A stretch of 64,000 nucleotides of DNA from Alloactinosynnema sp. L-07 (GCF_900070365.1 NZ_LN850107.1:5146001-5210000); one strand, 5' to 3'; positions 19,326-28,227 are shown, counted from the first letter of the stretch. Notes: a model not told the origin generated them from the sequence alone. Program-made: numbers and translations.

Positions 19326-21545
19326 TTAGATGGTGTCGCCGTACAGGGCGCTGCCTGCCTGCGAATCGGCGTAGTCCTCGTCGAACAGGTTGCCGGTGGT
19401 GCGCCACTGGCTGCCCGCGCGCTCGGAGTCGCCGCCCTGGCCGCCGCCGCCGCCACCCCCGCCGCCCATCATGCCGCCGCCCATGCCGGAGCCCGCGGCC
19501 CCACCGGGCTGCGAGTCGGACTTGGGCTCGCCGGACGCGCTGGACAGGCCCGCCTCACCCGCACCCGCGGCCTGGACGTCCGCCGGGCCGAAGTCCTTGC
19601 TCTGCTCATTGAGCACACCGCCCGCCGAACCGAACGACTCGGCGCCCTCGGTGACCGACTGGGCCGAGGTCATCTGCGGCTGGCCCGTGGTCCCGGCGTC
19701 GGCGCCATAGGCGGGCTCGCCCGGCAGGGACCATGCCGCCTGGCCAGGCGCGGCGAACGCCGCCGGAGCCGCCTCACCCGGCGGTGTGAAGCCCGCGGCG
19801 GGGACCCCGTCCGGGGATCCCGGCGCGCCAACGCCGCCGGACGCGCCCGTGCCGGTCACCGGATCGGCCGGGCCGCCGGTGACCGAGCCGCCCACCACAC
19901 CGGCCGCGGGCTGGCCCACGGTCGGCCCCTGCTTGTCCGCCTCGGAGTAGTCCAAGGTGTACGAAGTCGGGTCGCCGGTGCCGTCGTCCACGGTGACCAG
20001 GACGACGTCGCCGCCGCCGGGCCGCTCCGCGGTGATCGTCATCGGCGGGTCGGAGATCACGCATTTGCCGTCCGCGCCAGGCTCGATGACCTGGCCGTCC
20101 GGCCCCAGGACCGGCTGGCCGTCCGGACCGAAACCGGTCTGACCGCCCATGACCGGCAGACCGTCCGGACCGAGCACCGGCTTGCCGTCTGGACCCAGCA
20201 CCGGCTCGGTGCCCGCGACCGGTTTGCCGTCCGCGCTCATCACCGGCTGGCCGTCGGGGCCCAGGACCGGCTTGCCGTCCGGACCGAGCACGGGCGTGCC
20301 AGCCTGACCGAAGTCCATCGTGTAGGTCTTGGGCGTGCCGGTGCCGTCGTCGACGGTGACCTTGACCTTGCCCTCGCTGTCGGGGCTGGTGACCGAGATC
20401 TTGCGGTCGCCCTCCTCGATGGTGACCGTCTCCCCCGGCTGTTCCGTGCCCGCGGGCATGGTGGTCGGGTCGGTCGGCGGGTCGGTCTTGGTCGGGTCCT
20501 GCTCCAGGCTGGACAGGTCCGCAGGCGGGGGCGTCGGCGGCGTCTCCGGCATCTTCGGCATGCCGCCGCCACCGCCACCACCGCCGGTGTCGTGCTTGCC
20601 GCCACCGCCGCCACCGCCGCCACCGGGAGGGGTCTTGTCCTTGCCGTCCCCCGGCGGCTGCTGGCCCGGCGCCCCGGGCACCTTCATCCGGCCGAAGACC
20701 TTCAGCTCGGACATGATCCGCAGGTTCTCCAGCGCGGCGGTCTGCAGGCCGTCGACGCCGTGCCGCAGGTTGTCCGTGGCGACATACCACTGGTTGATCT
20801 TCTGGGCGACCTTGTCCCGCATGTCGTTGGAGTAGTTCACCGTGGAGTGCGCGTTGGTCTTGCAGGAGTCGTCGCCGAAGCCGCAGTAGACGTTCTCGTA
20901 GAACTTGTACGCGACCGGGTGGATGATCTTGTCCCGGATGATCCGGGATTCCTCGTCCTCGTCCTTGTTGCAGCCCATGCTGCACGGGCACACGTCGACC
21001 AGGTGGCCGTTGATGTCGTCGCCGGTGACCTTGCGCCAGTCGTTTGGCTTGCCGTAGTCGTCACTGAACGTGAGGATCGTCTGGCTCGACGACTGGTAGT
21101 TCTTGTAGAGCGTCTCGGTCCGGGTCATCGCCGTGGTCAGGCCGGTCGCCGTGGTCTTGGCCGCCGCGGCGTAGTCGGTCAGGGTCTTCTCGACGCGCTC
21201 GATGGCGGTCTTGAACGCCTCGAACGACTCGCCCTTCCAATCGTGAGCGAGCTGGTCCTTGCCCTTCTTGATGACCGAGGCGATGTTCTCCATCGCCAGA
21301 CCGAGGCCCTCGATCTTCGCGGCGTCTTTCTTTATCTTGCCCCAGCGCAGCTCGTTGACCTCTTGGCGCTTCTCGCCGGATTTCGGCCGCAGATTCAGTT
21401 CCAGCTTGGCGTCATAGGCGGGCAGTGTCTCATCGACACCGCGATTGAGCGGCTCACCGATGACGTCCCACGCTTCGCCGTAGATCCCGACCGACGAGTT
21501 CTTGGTCACGAACGCGTCGTACGCGTGTGCCTTTTCGAAGTTCAT
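19326..21545 (-). CDS. Large WxG-type ESX-associated protein with glycine/proline repeats
   Basis: 739 aa. An alpha-helical N-terminal domain (1-180) has a WXG100-like hairpin centred on WKG at 103-105. Next is a segment with five cysteines (186, 188, 192, 221, 228; CPCSMGC cluster). From about 300 on it is low-complexity: poly-Gly, proline-rich, then about four to six copies of a GPDGxPV repeat (about 418-485), a T/D-rich beta-like stretch on each side (VTVDDGTGxPxxYTxD occurs twice), and a Gly-rich end with GGDSERAGSQWRTTGNLF. The tail resembles that of the protein at 36632. RBS TAGGAA precedes ATG 21545. Probably a secreted or cell-surface ESX substrate. Confidence 0.65.
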   Translation of the reverse strand: MNFEKAHAYDAFVTKNSSVGIYGEAWDVIGEPLNRGVDETLPAYDAKLELNLRPKSGEKRQEVNELRWGKIKKDAAKIEGLGLAMENIASVIKKGKDQLAHDWKGESFEAFKTAIERVEKTLTDYAAAAKTTATGLTTAMTRTETLYKNYQSSSQTILTFSDDYGKPNDWRKVTGDDINGHLVDVCPCSMGCNKDEDEESRIIRDKIIHPVAYKFYENVYCGFGDDSCKTNAHSTVNYSNDMRDKVAQKINQWYVATDNLRHGVDGLQTAALENLRIMSELKVFGRMKVPGAPGQQPPGDGKDKTPPGGGGGGGGGKHDTGGGGGGGGMPKMPETPPTPPPADLSSLEQDPTKTDPPTDPTTMPAGTEQPGETVTIEEGDRKISVTSPDSEGKVKVTVDDGTGTPKTYTMDFGQAGTPVLGPDGKPVLGPDGQPVMSADGKPVAGTEPVLGPDGKPVLGPDGLPVMGGQTGFGPDGQPVLGPDGQVIEPGADGKCVISDPPMTITAERPGGGDVVLVTVDDGTGDPTSYTLDYSEADKQGPTVGQPAAGVVGGSVTGGPADPVTGTGASGGVGAPGSPDGVPAAGFTPPGEAAPAAFAAPGQAAWSLPGEPAYGADAGTTGQPQMTSAQSVTEGAESFGSAGGVLNEQSKDFGPADVQAAGAGEAGLSSASGEPKSDSQPGGAAGSGMGGGMMGGGGGGGGGQGGDSERAGSQWRTTGNLFDEDYADSQAGSALYGDTI

Positions 21546-21574
21546 TTCCTACCCCCGGGAAAGTCGGCCGCGAC

Positions 21575-21958
21575 CTAGACCGCGACCGGGCCGGACGGGG
21601 CCGGTCGGGTCGTGGTGCCGCCGGTCGACTGGAGCTGCTCGTCGATCGTCTTGAGGCTCGTGTAGCCGCTGGAGTCGGACTCGACGGTCAGGTCGGTGCC
21701 CTGGTTGAGCTTGGCGTTGATCTCGCCGAGGTGGGTGGCCAGATTGGCCAGGTCGGCGGCGAGCGCGGCCATGTACTGCTCGAACTGGGTGCCGTACTTC
21801 TGTGCCCACGACTTGCCGAAGTCGGCGGCCTTGGCGGTCGTCTGCCCCATATCGGCCTGGATCTGGGTCACCTGCTGCTGCGCGTCGGCGAAGACCTCAG
21901 CGAACCCGCGGACGGCCTCGGGGTCGTAATCGAACCCGCCGCCTTTGCCCTTGCCCAC
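21575..21958 (-). CDS. WXG100-like helical protein
   Basis: 127 aa. It starts MGKGKGGGFDYDPEAVRGFA and continues as two amphipathic helices with FGKSWAQKYG near the centre and a disordered Thr/Ser/Pro tail. The size, helical content and the position 29 bp ahead of the large WxG protein match the small partner of ESX substrate pairs (compare the 104-aa protein at 37873). An exact WxG turn is absent. No YxxxD/E signal was found in the tail. Confidence 0.6.
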   Translation of the reverse strand: MGKGKGGGFDYDPEAVRGFAEVFADAQQQVTQIQADMGQTTAKAADFGKSWAQKYGTQFEQYMAALAADLANLATHLGEINAKLNQGTDLTVESDSSGYTSLKTIDEQLQSTGGTTTRPAPSGPVAV

Positions 21959-22110
21959 ACCGACTCCCCTCAGTAGCTCTCAACACGGGTGCGACTCCGG
22001 ATCAGCGGACGCGGTTCCCACCGCGTTGCACGCGCGAAGACCACCCACGGGAAAGATACCGATCGCTTTACCCGCGCACCCGGGGAATGGGTGCCTTGGC
22101 CCGAATCGGC

Positions 22111-23445
22111 TTACCGAACGCCCGCGACCACGGCGGCGAGTTCATCGGCGGCGGACTGCGCCAAGTCCTGGGTGGGGGCTTCCACCATGACCCGGACGAG
22201 CTGCTCGGTGCCCGACGGCCGCAGCAGCACCCGGCCCTCCGCGCCGAGTTGGGCCTCGACCTTGGCGACGGCCTCGGCGACCATCGGGGAGGCGGCCACG
22301 GTGGCCTTGTCGTCGACCTTGACGTTGATCAGCACCTGTGGCAGCTGGCGCATCACGCCCGCCAGCTCGGCCAGCGGCTTGCCGGTGCCCGCGACCCGCG
22401 CCATCAGCCGCATCGCGGTGAGCAGGCCGTCGCCGGTGGTGGCGTAGCCGGGGATCAGCACGTGGCCGGACTGCTCGCCGCCCAGCGAGTAGCCGCCCGC
22501 GCGAATCTCCTCCAGCACGTACCGGTCGCCGACCGCGGTCGAGCGCAGAGCGATGCCCGACTCGCGCATGGCCAGGTGCAGGCCCAGGTTGCTCATGACC
22601 GTCACGACCAGGGTGTCCTCGACCAGCTCGCCCGCGTCCTTCATGGCCACGGCGAGGACGGCCATGATCTGGTCGCCGTCGATGATCCGGCCCGCGGCGT
22701 CCACGGCGAGGCAGCGGTCGGCGTCACCGTCGTGCGCGATGCCGAGGTCGGCACCCTCCGCGACCACCGCGGCGCGCAGGTCGTCCAGGTGGGTGGAGCC
22801 GCAGCCGTCGTTGATGTTCTCCCCGTCCGGCAGCGCGTGGAGCGCGATGACCTCGGCGCCCGCCTCGCGGTAGGCCTGCGGGGCCGCCGCCCACGCCGCG
22901 CCGTTGGCGCAGTCCACCACGACCTTGAGCCCGTCGAGCCGGTTGGGGATGGACTTGAGCAGGTGGGCGACGTAGCGGTCGTGCGCGTCGTGGATGTCGT
23001 AGACGCGGCCGACACCCGAGCCGGTGGGCCGGTGGGCGGCCTGGCCGATGCCTGCCTCGATCTCGTCCTCGATCGCGTCGGCCAGCTTGTGCCCGCCCGC
23101 GGCGAAGAGCTTGATGCCGTTGTCCGGCATCGGGTTGTGCGACGCGGAGATCATGACGCCCAGGTCGGCGTTCAGCTCACCGACGAGGTGGGCCACCCCC
23201 GGCGTCGGCAGCACGCCGACCTGCATGACGTCGGCGCCCGCGGAGGCCAGGCCCGCGCACACCGCGGCCTGCAGCATCTCGCCGCTGGCCCGCGGGTCCC
23301 GGCCCACAACCGCGACGGGGCGGTGCGACCTGTCGTGCGCGGCGAGCACCCGTGCGGCCGACGCGGCCACGGAAAGCGCCAGCTCGGGGGTCAGGTCGGA
23401 GTTCGCGAGCCCACGCACTCCATCGGTACCGAACAGCCGTGCCAT
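22111..23445 (-). CDS. glmM: Phosphoglucosamine mutase
   Basis: 444 aa. It begins [15 protein letters not shown]. The phosphoserine loop is [14 protein letters not shown], the metal loop DGDADRC and the phosphate-binding loop [14 protein letters not shown]. It converts glucosamine-6-P to glucosamine-1-P for UDP-GlcNAc, using the product of GlmS encoded at 16023. It lies downstream of rpsI with a terminator between, as in mycobacteria. Confidence 0.97.
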   Translation of the reverse strand: MARLFGTDGVRGLANSDLTPELALSVAASAARVLAAHDRSHRPVAVVGRDPRASGEMLQAAVCAGLASAGADVMQVGVLPTPGVAHLVGELNADLGVMISASHNPMPDNGIKLFAAGGHKLADAIEDEIEAGIGQAAHRPTGSGVGRVYDIHDAHDRYVAHLLKSIPNRLDGLKVVVDCANGAAWAAAPQAYREAGAEVIALHALPDGENINDGCGSTHLDDLRAAVVAEGADLGIAHDGDADRCLAVDAAGRIIDGDQIMAVLAVAMKDAGELVEDTLVVTVMSNLGLHLAMRESGIALRSTAVGDRYVLEEIRAGGYSLGGEQSGHVLIPGYATTGDGLLTAMRLMARVAGTGKPLAELAGVMRQLPQVLINVKVDDKATVAASPMVAEAVAKVEAQLGAEGRVLLRPSGTEQLVRVMVEAPTQDLAQSAADELAAVVAGVR

Positions 23446-23496
23446 GGAGGACCTCCGCTGCGCTGGGGAAGAAGGGAAGCGTAGAAGAAAAACGAC

Positions 23497-23538
23497 GGCG
23501 GGAGCAGCAGTCCGAATATCGAACGTGCTGCTCCCGCC
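23497..23538 (-). terminator. Rho-independent terminator of rplM-rpsI
   Basis: A 13-bp perfect stem (23497-23509 with 23526-23538) is followed on the minus strand by GTCGTTTTTCTTC. It lies 27 nt after the rpsI stop. Confidence 0.85.
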
Positions 23539-23564
23539 GGGTCGAACCAGGGCTGACGCGCAGG

Positions 23565-24206
23565 TCAGCGCTTGCTGTACTGAGGCGCCTTACGGGCCTT
23601 CTTCAGGCCGTACTTCTTGCGCTCCTTGGCCCGCGGGTCACGGGTGAGGAAGCCTGCCTTCTTCAGGACCGGACGGTCCTCGCTGTCCAGCTCGATCAGC
23701 GCACGCGCGATCGCCAGGCGCAGCGCACCGGCCTGACCGGAGATGCCGCCGCCGTGCAGGTTGGCGCGGATGTCGAAGGACTCCGGCTTCTCGACGGTCA
23801 CCAGGGGCTCGCGGATGAGCTGCTGGTGGACCTTGTTCGGGAAGTAGTCCTCGAGGCTCTTGCCGTTGAGGGTGAACTTGCCCGAACCCGGGGTGATCCG
23901 GACGCGGACCACGGCCTCCTTGCGGCGGCCGACGGTCTGCGCGGTCTCGGAGGTCAGGTGCGGACGCGCCGGAGCGGCCGGGGCCTCGTCGTCGTCGGCG
24001 GGCTCGTCCGCCGCCACGACCTCGTCGGACGCCTCGGGGGCGTCGGCGACCTCAACGGTCTCCTCGACCTCGGGGGCCTCGACGGCCTCAGGGGTCTCGA
24101 CGACCTCAGCGGTCTCGGTGACCTCAGCGGTCTCGGCGGTCTCGGTGACCTCCGCGTCGGGGGTCACGACCTCGTCGGTCTCGGTGGTCACGGCGTCTTC
24201 ACTCAC
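23565..24206 (-). CDS. rpsI: 30S ribosomal protein S9 with long acidic N-terminal extension
   Basis: 213 aa; the S9 core starts near residue 88 ([17 protein letters not shown]) and ends [12 protein letters not shown], whose C-terminal tail reaches the P-site tRNA. The first ~85 residues are acidic and repetitive (VTETAE/VETPE units). Actinobacterial S9 proteins often have some N-terminal extension; this one is at the long end. It overlaps rplM by 4 nt. Confidence 0.96.
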   Translation of the reverse strand: MSEDAVTTETDEVVTPDAEVTETAETAEVTETAEVVETPEAVEAPEVEETVEVADAPEASDEVVAADEPADDDEAPAAPARPHLTSETAQTVGRRKEAVVRVRITPGSGKFTLNGKSLEDYFPNKVHQQLIREPLVTVEKPESFDIRANLHGGGISGQAGALRLAIARALIELDSEDRPVLKKAGFLTRDPRAKERKKYGLKKARKAPQYSKR

Positions 24207-24646
24207 TTGACGACCTTCGCAATCTCGAACGGCGTGGGCTGCTGGGCGGCGTGCGGGTGGTTCGGGCCCGCGTACACCTTGAGCTTCTTGCCCTGGGCGC
24301 GGCCGAGCTTGTTCTTCGGCAGCATCCCCTTGACGACCTTCTCCAGCAGCCGGTCGGGGCGCGTGTCGAGCAGCTCACCGAAGGACTGCTTGCGCAGACC
24401 GCCGGGGTAGCCACTGTGCCGGTAAGCGAACGCGTTGTCGCGCTTGTTGCCGGTCAGGACAACCTTCTCGGCGTTCACGATGACGACGAAGTCGCCTGTG
24501 TCCACGTGGGGAGCGAAAGTGGGCTTGTGCTTGCCGCGCAGGAGCGTGGCGACATGCGTCGCGAGACGGCCGAGCACCACGTCCTCGGCATCGATCACGT
24601 GCCAGGCGCGGTCGACCTCGCCGGGCTTAGGGCTGTACGTGGGCAC
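24203..24646 (-). CDS. rplM: 50S ribosomal protein L13
   Basis: 147 aa from GTG 24646. Typical L13 stretches are [38 protein letters not shown] and MLPKNKLGR. It is an early assembly protein of the 50S subunit, co-transcribed with rpsI. Confidence 0.97.
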   Translation of the reverse strand: MPTYSPKPGEVDRAWHVIDAEDVVLGRLATHVATLLRGKHKPTFAPHVDTGDFVVIVNAEKVVLTGNKRDNAFAYRHSGYPGGLRKQSFGELLDTRPDRLLEKVVKGMLPKNKLGRAQGKKLKVYAGPNHPHAAQQPTPFEIAKVVK

Positions 24647-24787
24647 GGGTCTACCTCATCGTCAACTTGCATCATGGGTGCCTGTGCGGGCTTCACTTCC
24701 GGATGGGGTCACCCAGAAGCGCGCAACGCGGCTCGACTCGCGTTCGACCAGTCGAGCAATGCGCCCCGCGCCGCACAACAAAGAGAG

Positions 24788-24816
24788 AAGATACCGGGTG
24801 CGCCACCGCTGAGCAA
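24788..24816 (-). promoter_or_regulatory. Promoter of the rplM-rpsI operon
   Basis: On the minus strand TTGCTC (24816-24811), 17 nt and TATCTT (24793-24788) form a strong sigma-70-type promoter. It predicts a leader of about 135 nt before rplM. Confidence 0.6.
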
Positions 24817-24842
24817 AACGCCCCCCTCGTTAACCGCGGATA

Positions 24843-25162
24843 GTGAGCCCCACCACCCACCTCACGGCGCTCGTCCGCACCCCCACCAGTGCGGACGAGC
24901 GACCACGGCGGCGGCCGGGAAGGCGGCCGTGGAGACCCGGGTTCCGGCTGTTCGGCGGAATCGAGGCCGAGCGGGACGGCGTGCCCCTCGGACTCGGGCA
25001 CGCCCGGCAGCGGTTGGTGCTGGCTGTCCTGCTCACCGAACCCGACCGCCCGGTGTCCGGGCCGAAGCGGCCGAGATCCTTCGCAAGATCGACAGTCCTA
25101 GGCTCGTGGAAGTACTGGAAAAAAAACTCGACAAAGTCCGCGACAGCCAAACACCCGAGTAG
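24843..25162 (+). pseudogene. Relic of a SARP/AfsR-type regulator with internal deletion
   Basis: One frame gives a typical SARP winged-helix beginning: FRLFGGIEAERDG, LGLGHARQRLVLAVLL, TEPDRPVS (about 24943-25059). It then fails, and another frame gives a helical C-terminal end, AAEILRKIDSPRLVEVLEKK, stopping at 25162. The DNA-binding core, BTAD and NB-ARC parts are missing. The simplest reading is an internal deletion near 25060-25075. The 583-bp gap 24647-25229 otherwise holds the rplM promoter and a terminator. Confidence 0.55.
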
Positions 25163-25198
25163 GGCCCAGGAGTTTCCTCCGGGCCCCACTCGGGTGTT
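25151..25198. terminator. Long bidirectional terminator hairpin
   Basis: Positions 25151-25172 pair with 25177-25198 with a single bulge: ACACCCGAGTAGGGCCC against GGGCCCCACTCGGGTGT. It ends the WXG100 gene pair on the minus strand and overlaps the stop of the SARP relic on the plus strand. Confidence 0.85.
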
Positions 25199-25229
25199 GA
25201 AGAAAGGCGAACTCGCTACCGCGGTTCGA

Positions 25230-25526
25230 TCACATCCAGCGCGAAGCGTTGGCCTTCTCGGTCTGCTCGTAGTTGTCGCCAGTCTGCTGGACGGCCATAC
25301 CGATGGAGGCAAGGACCTGACGCAGGCTGTCCTGGGCGTCGTTCCACTCGCGCTGCTTGGCGTCCCACAGCTCCTTGGCCTGACCGGTGTAACCGGCCTG
25401 CAGCGGCGCGAGGCGGGCCTTCAGGTCGCCGAGCAGGGTCTCCAGCTGCGAAGCGGTCGAGGACAGGGACTGGGAGGCGGCTGCCACCTCCGCGAAGTTG
25501 ACGCTGATCTGGTCGCCGTTAGGCAT
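25230..25526 (-). CDS. WXG100-family protein (EsxU/EsxT type), YxG variant
   Basis: 98 aa four-helix-pair partner typical of ESX substrates. The central turn is GYTGQAKELW, with Tyr in place of Trp in W-x-G. The end contains NYEQTE, a YxxxE secretion signal. It is the second gene of a WXG100 pair 69 bp downstream of the WKG partner. In M. tuberculosis the corresponding esxT/esxU genes also follow rplM, so these are the ESX-4 substrates or chaperone pair. Confidence 0.88.
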   Translation of the reverse strand: MPNGDQISVNFAEVAAASQSLSSTASQLETLLGDLKARLAPLQAGYTGQAKELWDAKQREWNDAQDSLRQVLASIGMAVQQTGDNYEQTEKANASRWM

Positions 25527-25595
25527 TTCAATTCTCCCTTTGTATCAAGTCTTTGGTGTTGCGGAACGAAGCTAAAGAGCGAGGAGCGGGCTGAA

Positions 25596-25907
25596 TCAGC
25601 CGCCGAGCACGTTGCTGATGTTCGACAGCGACTGCGAGGACTCCTCTTCCTGCTGCGCGTAGGCCGCGTTCGAGGCCTTGAGCTGCTCGGAGATGCCCGC
25701 CAGCGCGTCGTGCAGCTTGGCGGCGTCCCCGTTGAAGCGGTCCATCAGCGTGGCGAAGGCCCGCGAGGCGTTGCCCTTCCAGTTGTCGCGCAGCGGGTCG
25801 AGGTTGCTGCGCAGGGTGTTCAGGGCGTTCTGCGACTCCTCGTTGATGTTGTCGACATCAACGGCGGCCTTGGCCATCTCTTCGGGCGTGATTCCGTAAC
25901 CGGACAT
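25596..25907 (-). CDS. WXG100-family protein with WKG turn
   Basis: 103 aa. The helical hairpin has the canonical turn in LRDNWKGNASRAF, and the C-terminal helix has AYAQQE (YxxxE signal). It begins MSGYGITPEEMAKA. It should form a heterodimer with the product of the next gene and be exported by the ESX-4 channel. It is preceded by a 226-bp gap that contains GGAACC/GGTTCC inverted repeats (25971-25993), probably its promoter region. Confidence 0.9.
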   Translation of the reverse strand: MSGYGITPEEMAKAAVDVDNINEESQNALNTLRSNLDPLRDNWKGNASRAFATLMDRFNGDAAKLHDALAGISEQLKASNAAYAQQEEESSQSLSNISNVLGG

Positions 25908-26133
25908 CGGGAGTTACCCCCTAGATAGTGGTTGGTGGTACGCGTTCTTCGTTCGTACAACCCTTACGACGGAACCTTGCCAGGTTCGGTTCCGACTCGG
26001 TGGGCGGATCAGGCAGGTAGTTGCTCTAGTTAACGCTCCACAACGGAACCCGCAGGTCAGCGCCGGTTTTACCAGTGCGAATACGCCCGAACGGATTCAC
26101 TATGGCGAATTCAGCCGCCATTCGACCGGTGAA

Positions 26134-26466
26134 TCAGCCGCGGAACATGATGCTGCGCTCGGAGAAATCCTCATCGTCGTCATCAGGTACCTGAGCGGGC
26201 GCGGGGGTGACGGCCGCGAACTCCGCGACCGGGAGGCCCTGGGCCCGGCGCCAGTCGGCGGCGGTGGCGCGGTGGGTCTCGTCGGTGGGGTCGGCTTCGG
26301 CCTTGCCATCCCGGGCCTCGTCGGCCAGGGCGGAGGTCTGGTCGCGGAAGGTGGCGGACTGGTCGCGGGCCTCGGCCGCGGCTCGGCGGGAGCGGGTGAC
26401 CGCGGCCGAGAGTTCCGCCCGGAAGCGGACGACGGCCTCGGCGAAACCCTGGTTGTTACCGGTCAC
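26134..26466 (-). CDS. Small coiled-coil protein with acidic FSxxS tail
   Basis: 110 aa. It begins with a helical, Arg/Ala/Glu-rich coiled coil (VTRSRRAAAEARDQSATFRD), has a short AxTPAPAQ linker and ends VPDDDDEDFSERSIMFRG. It follows the Hsp70-like gene by 6 nt and so belongs to the ESX operon. Its plan and tail resemble the 184-aa protein at 18760. Family not recognised. Confidence 0.65.
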   Translation of the reverse strand: MTGNNQGFAEAVVRFRAELSAAVTRSRRAAAEARDQSATFRDQTSALADEARDGKAEADPTDETHRATAADWRRAQGLPVAEFAAVTPAPAQVPDDDDEDFSERSIMFRG

Positions 26467-26472
26467 GGCACC

Positions 26473-28227
26473 TCACCCTTCGATCACCATCGTGCGCACG
26501 ACGGACTCACAGGCTGGCAGAACCCGGTCCCGCCCGCCTTCTGTGTACTGGCAGCCAACGCTGACCTGGGCACTACCCTGGAAAAGCACATACCAATCGA
26601 CCGTCGCGCTTTTTCGGTCGAGTCGCTCCTGGTAGCGGACCACCTCACGGTCGCCGAAGGTCACCTTGGCCGTGAATCCGGAGAACTCGTCGCCGCCGGA
26701 TTCGAAGTCGTCGCGGAGTTTGCCGATGGCGCGGGCGCGGTCCGCGGTGCTGTCGTAGGTGAGTCGTTTCTCCTCGACGAGCACCAGGTCGTCGCCTTTC
26801 TCGGCGCCGGTCGGCTTGATCTCGGTGCGCAGCAGGCCGGGGTTGCCGCCGGTCTGGGTCCAGCCGTCGGGCAGGCCGAACCGGTACTCGTACTGCGCGA
26901 TCACCCGGCCGGGGTCGGCCTCGTCCCGGCCCGCCAGGCTGATCACCGCCACCACGACCGCCGCGACGACCACGGCCGCACCGGCCGCGATCAGCGCGAT
27001 CACGCGGCCACGGCGCGGGGCGGGCGCGGGCACCGGCAGGGGGATCGACGGGCCGATGGGATGCGGAGGCGGGACCGGCCCACGCACCACGGGCCGGGTC
27101 TGGTCGCCGAGTTCGGCCTGCCGCCCGACGACGCCGGTGTGCTCCGGTTCCACCGCGACCGCGCGCAGCGCTCCCCTGGCCACGACCGTCTCCGGTTGGT
27201 CGAGGGTCACCGGCACGACCCCGGTGCGTTCGGCGACGAGCCTGGCCACCAGCGGGATCCGGCTGGAACCGCCGACGAGGAAGATCCCGGACAGCTGTCG
27301 CGGCGCCAGCCCGGCCGCACGCACAGTCGCCAGGGTCAGGTCGACCGCTCGGCCGACCGCGCCGCCGATCAGGCGTTCCAGGTCGGCCCGGGTGATGTGC
27401 GCGTCGGGGAACGGCGACGGCAGCGGCACATCGGTGTAGGTGTGCCGGGACAAGGTCTCCTTCGCGCCGCGGATGTCCTGGCGCAGCACGCGCCTGCGGC
27501 GGCGGTCGGCCAGGTCACGGCCCTCGACCAGGGCACGCCAGGCGTCCGGTTCGCCCGCCGAGACCATCTCGCCGACGTGGCCGAGGAGCAGCTCGTCGAT
27601 GTCGGCGCCGCCGAAGTGCGGGTCGCCCTTGGTCGCGAGCACGGTGAACGGCGGCGCGGGCCGACCGGGCGCGGTCGTGCGGACCACGCTGACGTCGACG
27701 GTCCCGCCGCCGAGGTCGAGCACGGCCAGGGTGCGTCCGCCGGGCCCGGCGGGGTAGCTCGCGGAGTGGAACACCGCGGCGGCCACCGGCTCGGGGACCA
27801 GCACGACGCGTTCGGCCAGGCCTGCCGCGGCCTGGCGCAGCACGTGGGTGCGCACGCCGCCCCAGTCGGCGGGGTGGGTCAGCACGAGCTGGTTGATCCG
27901 GGCGCCGCCCGCGACCCGCCTGGCCTCGGTGACGGCGCGGCCGATGACCGCGCGGAAGACCGCGCCAACCGGGATCACGGCGTCGCCGAGCAGCAGTTCG
28001 GCCTCATCGATGCGGCGCTTGGGGTGCGGCTCGTAGCGCGACGGGTCGACCGCGGCCTGGCGCTCGGCCTCCTGGCCGACGAACAGGGTGCCGTCGGGCG
28101 CGGCATAGACCGCCGAGGACAGCAGCGGCTGCCCGTCCACCACGACGACCTGTGGCTCGCGCCCGTGTACGGAGACCGCGACGCACGTACTGGACGTGCC
28201 GAAGTCAACCGCGACGCGCAGTGCCAC
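26473..28227 (-). CDS. Hsp70-like / transmembrane / type VII secretion-associated (Rv3446c-type) fusion
   Basis: 584 aa. The N-terminal ~390 residues are an Hsp70-type ATPase: phosphate 1 VAVDFGTSSTCVAV, phosphate 2 LAVLDLGGGTVDVSVV and adenosine motif GIFLVGGSSRIPLV. There is no Hsp70 peptide-binding domain. A proline-rich linker and one membrane helix (about 407-430) lead to a C-terminal extracytoplasmic domain of about 150 residues (YEYRFGLPDGWTQTGG to CESVVRTMVIEG) that resembles the C-terminal domain of Rv3446c, an ESX-4 locus protein. An ATP-driven chaperone or gating role at the secretion channel is inference. It lies 53 bp from mycP. Confidence 0.8.
   Translation of the reverse strand: MALRVAVDFGTSSTCVAVSVHGREPQVVVVDGQPLLSSAVYAAPDGTLFVGQEAERQAAVDPSRYEPHPKRRIDEAELLLGDAVIPVGAVFRAVIGRAVTEARRVAGGARINQLVLTHPADWGGVRTHVLRQAAAGLAERVVLVPEPVAAAVFHSASYPAGPGGRTLAVLDLGGGTVDVSVVRTTAPGRPAPPFTVLATKGDPHFGGADIDELLLGHVGEMVSAGEPDAWRALVEGRDLADRRRRRVLRQDIRGAKETLSRHTYTDVPLPSPFPDAHITRADLERLIGGAVGRAVDLTLATVRAAGLAPRQLSGIFLVGGSSRIPLVARLVAERTGVVPVTLDQPETVVARGALRAVAVEPEHTGVVGRQAELGDQTRPVVRGPVPPPHPIGPSIPLPVPAPAPRRGRVIALIAAGAAVVVAAVVVAVISLAGRDEADPGRVIAQYEYRFGLPDGWTQTGGNPGLLRTEIKPTGAEKGDDLVLVEEKRLTYDSTADRARAIGKLRDDFESGGDEFSGFTAKVTFGDREVVRYQERLDRKSATVDWYVLFQGSAQVSVGCQYTEGGRDRVLPACESVVRTMVIEG

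Noticed and set aside
20090-20290. Regularly spaced repeats that could suggest a CRISPR-like array
   Set aside because: They are in-frame GPDGxPV coding repeats with no unique spacers.
24251-25162. A 303-codon plus-strand frame covering rplM and the SARP C-terminal relic
   Set aside because: Its first two-thirds are the antisense of rplM; only the last ~35 codons look like a real former gene.
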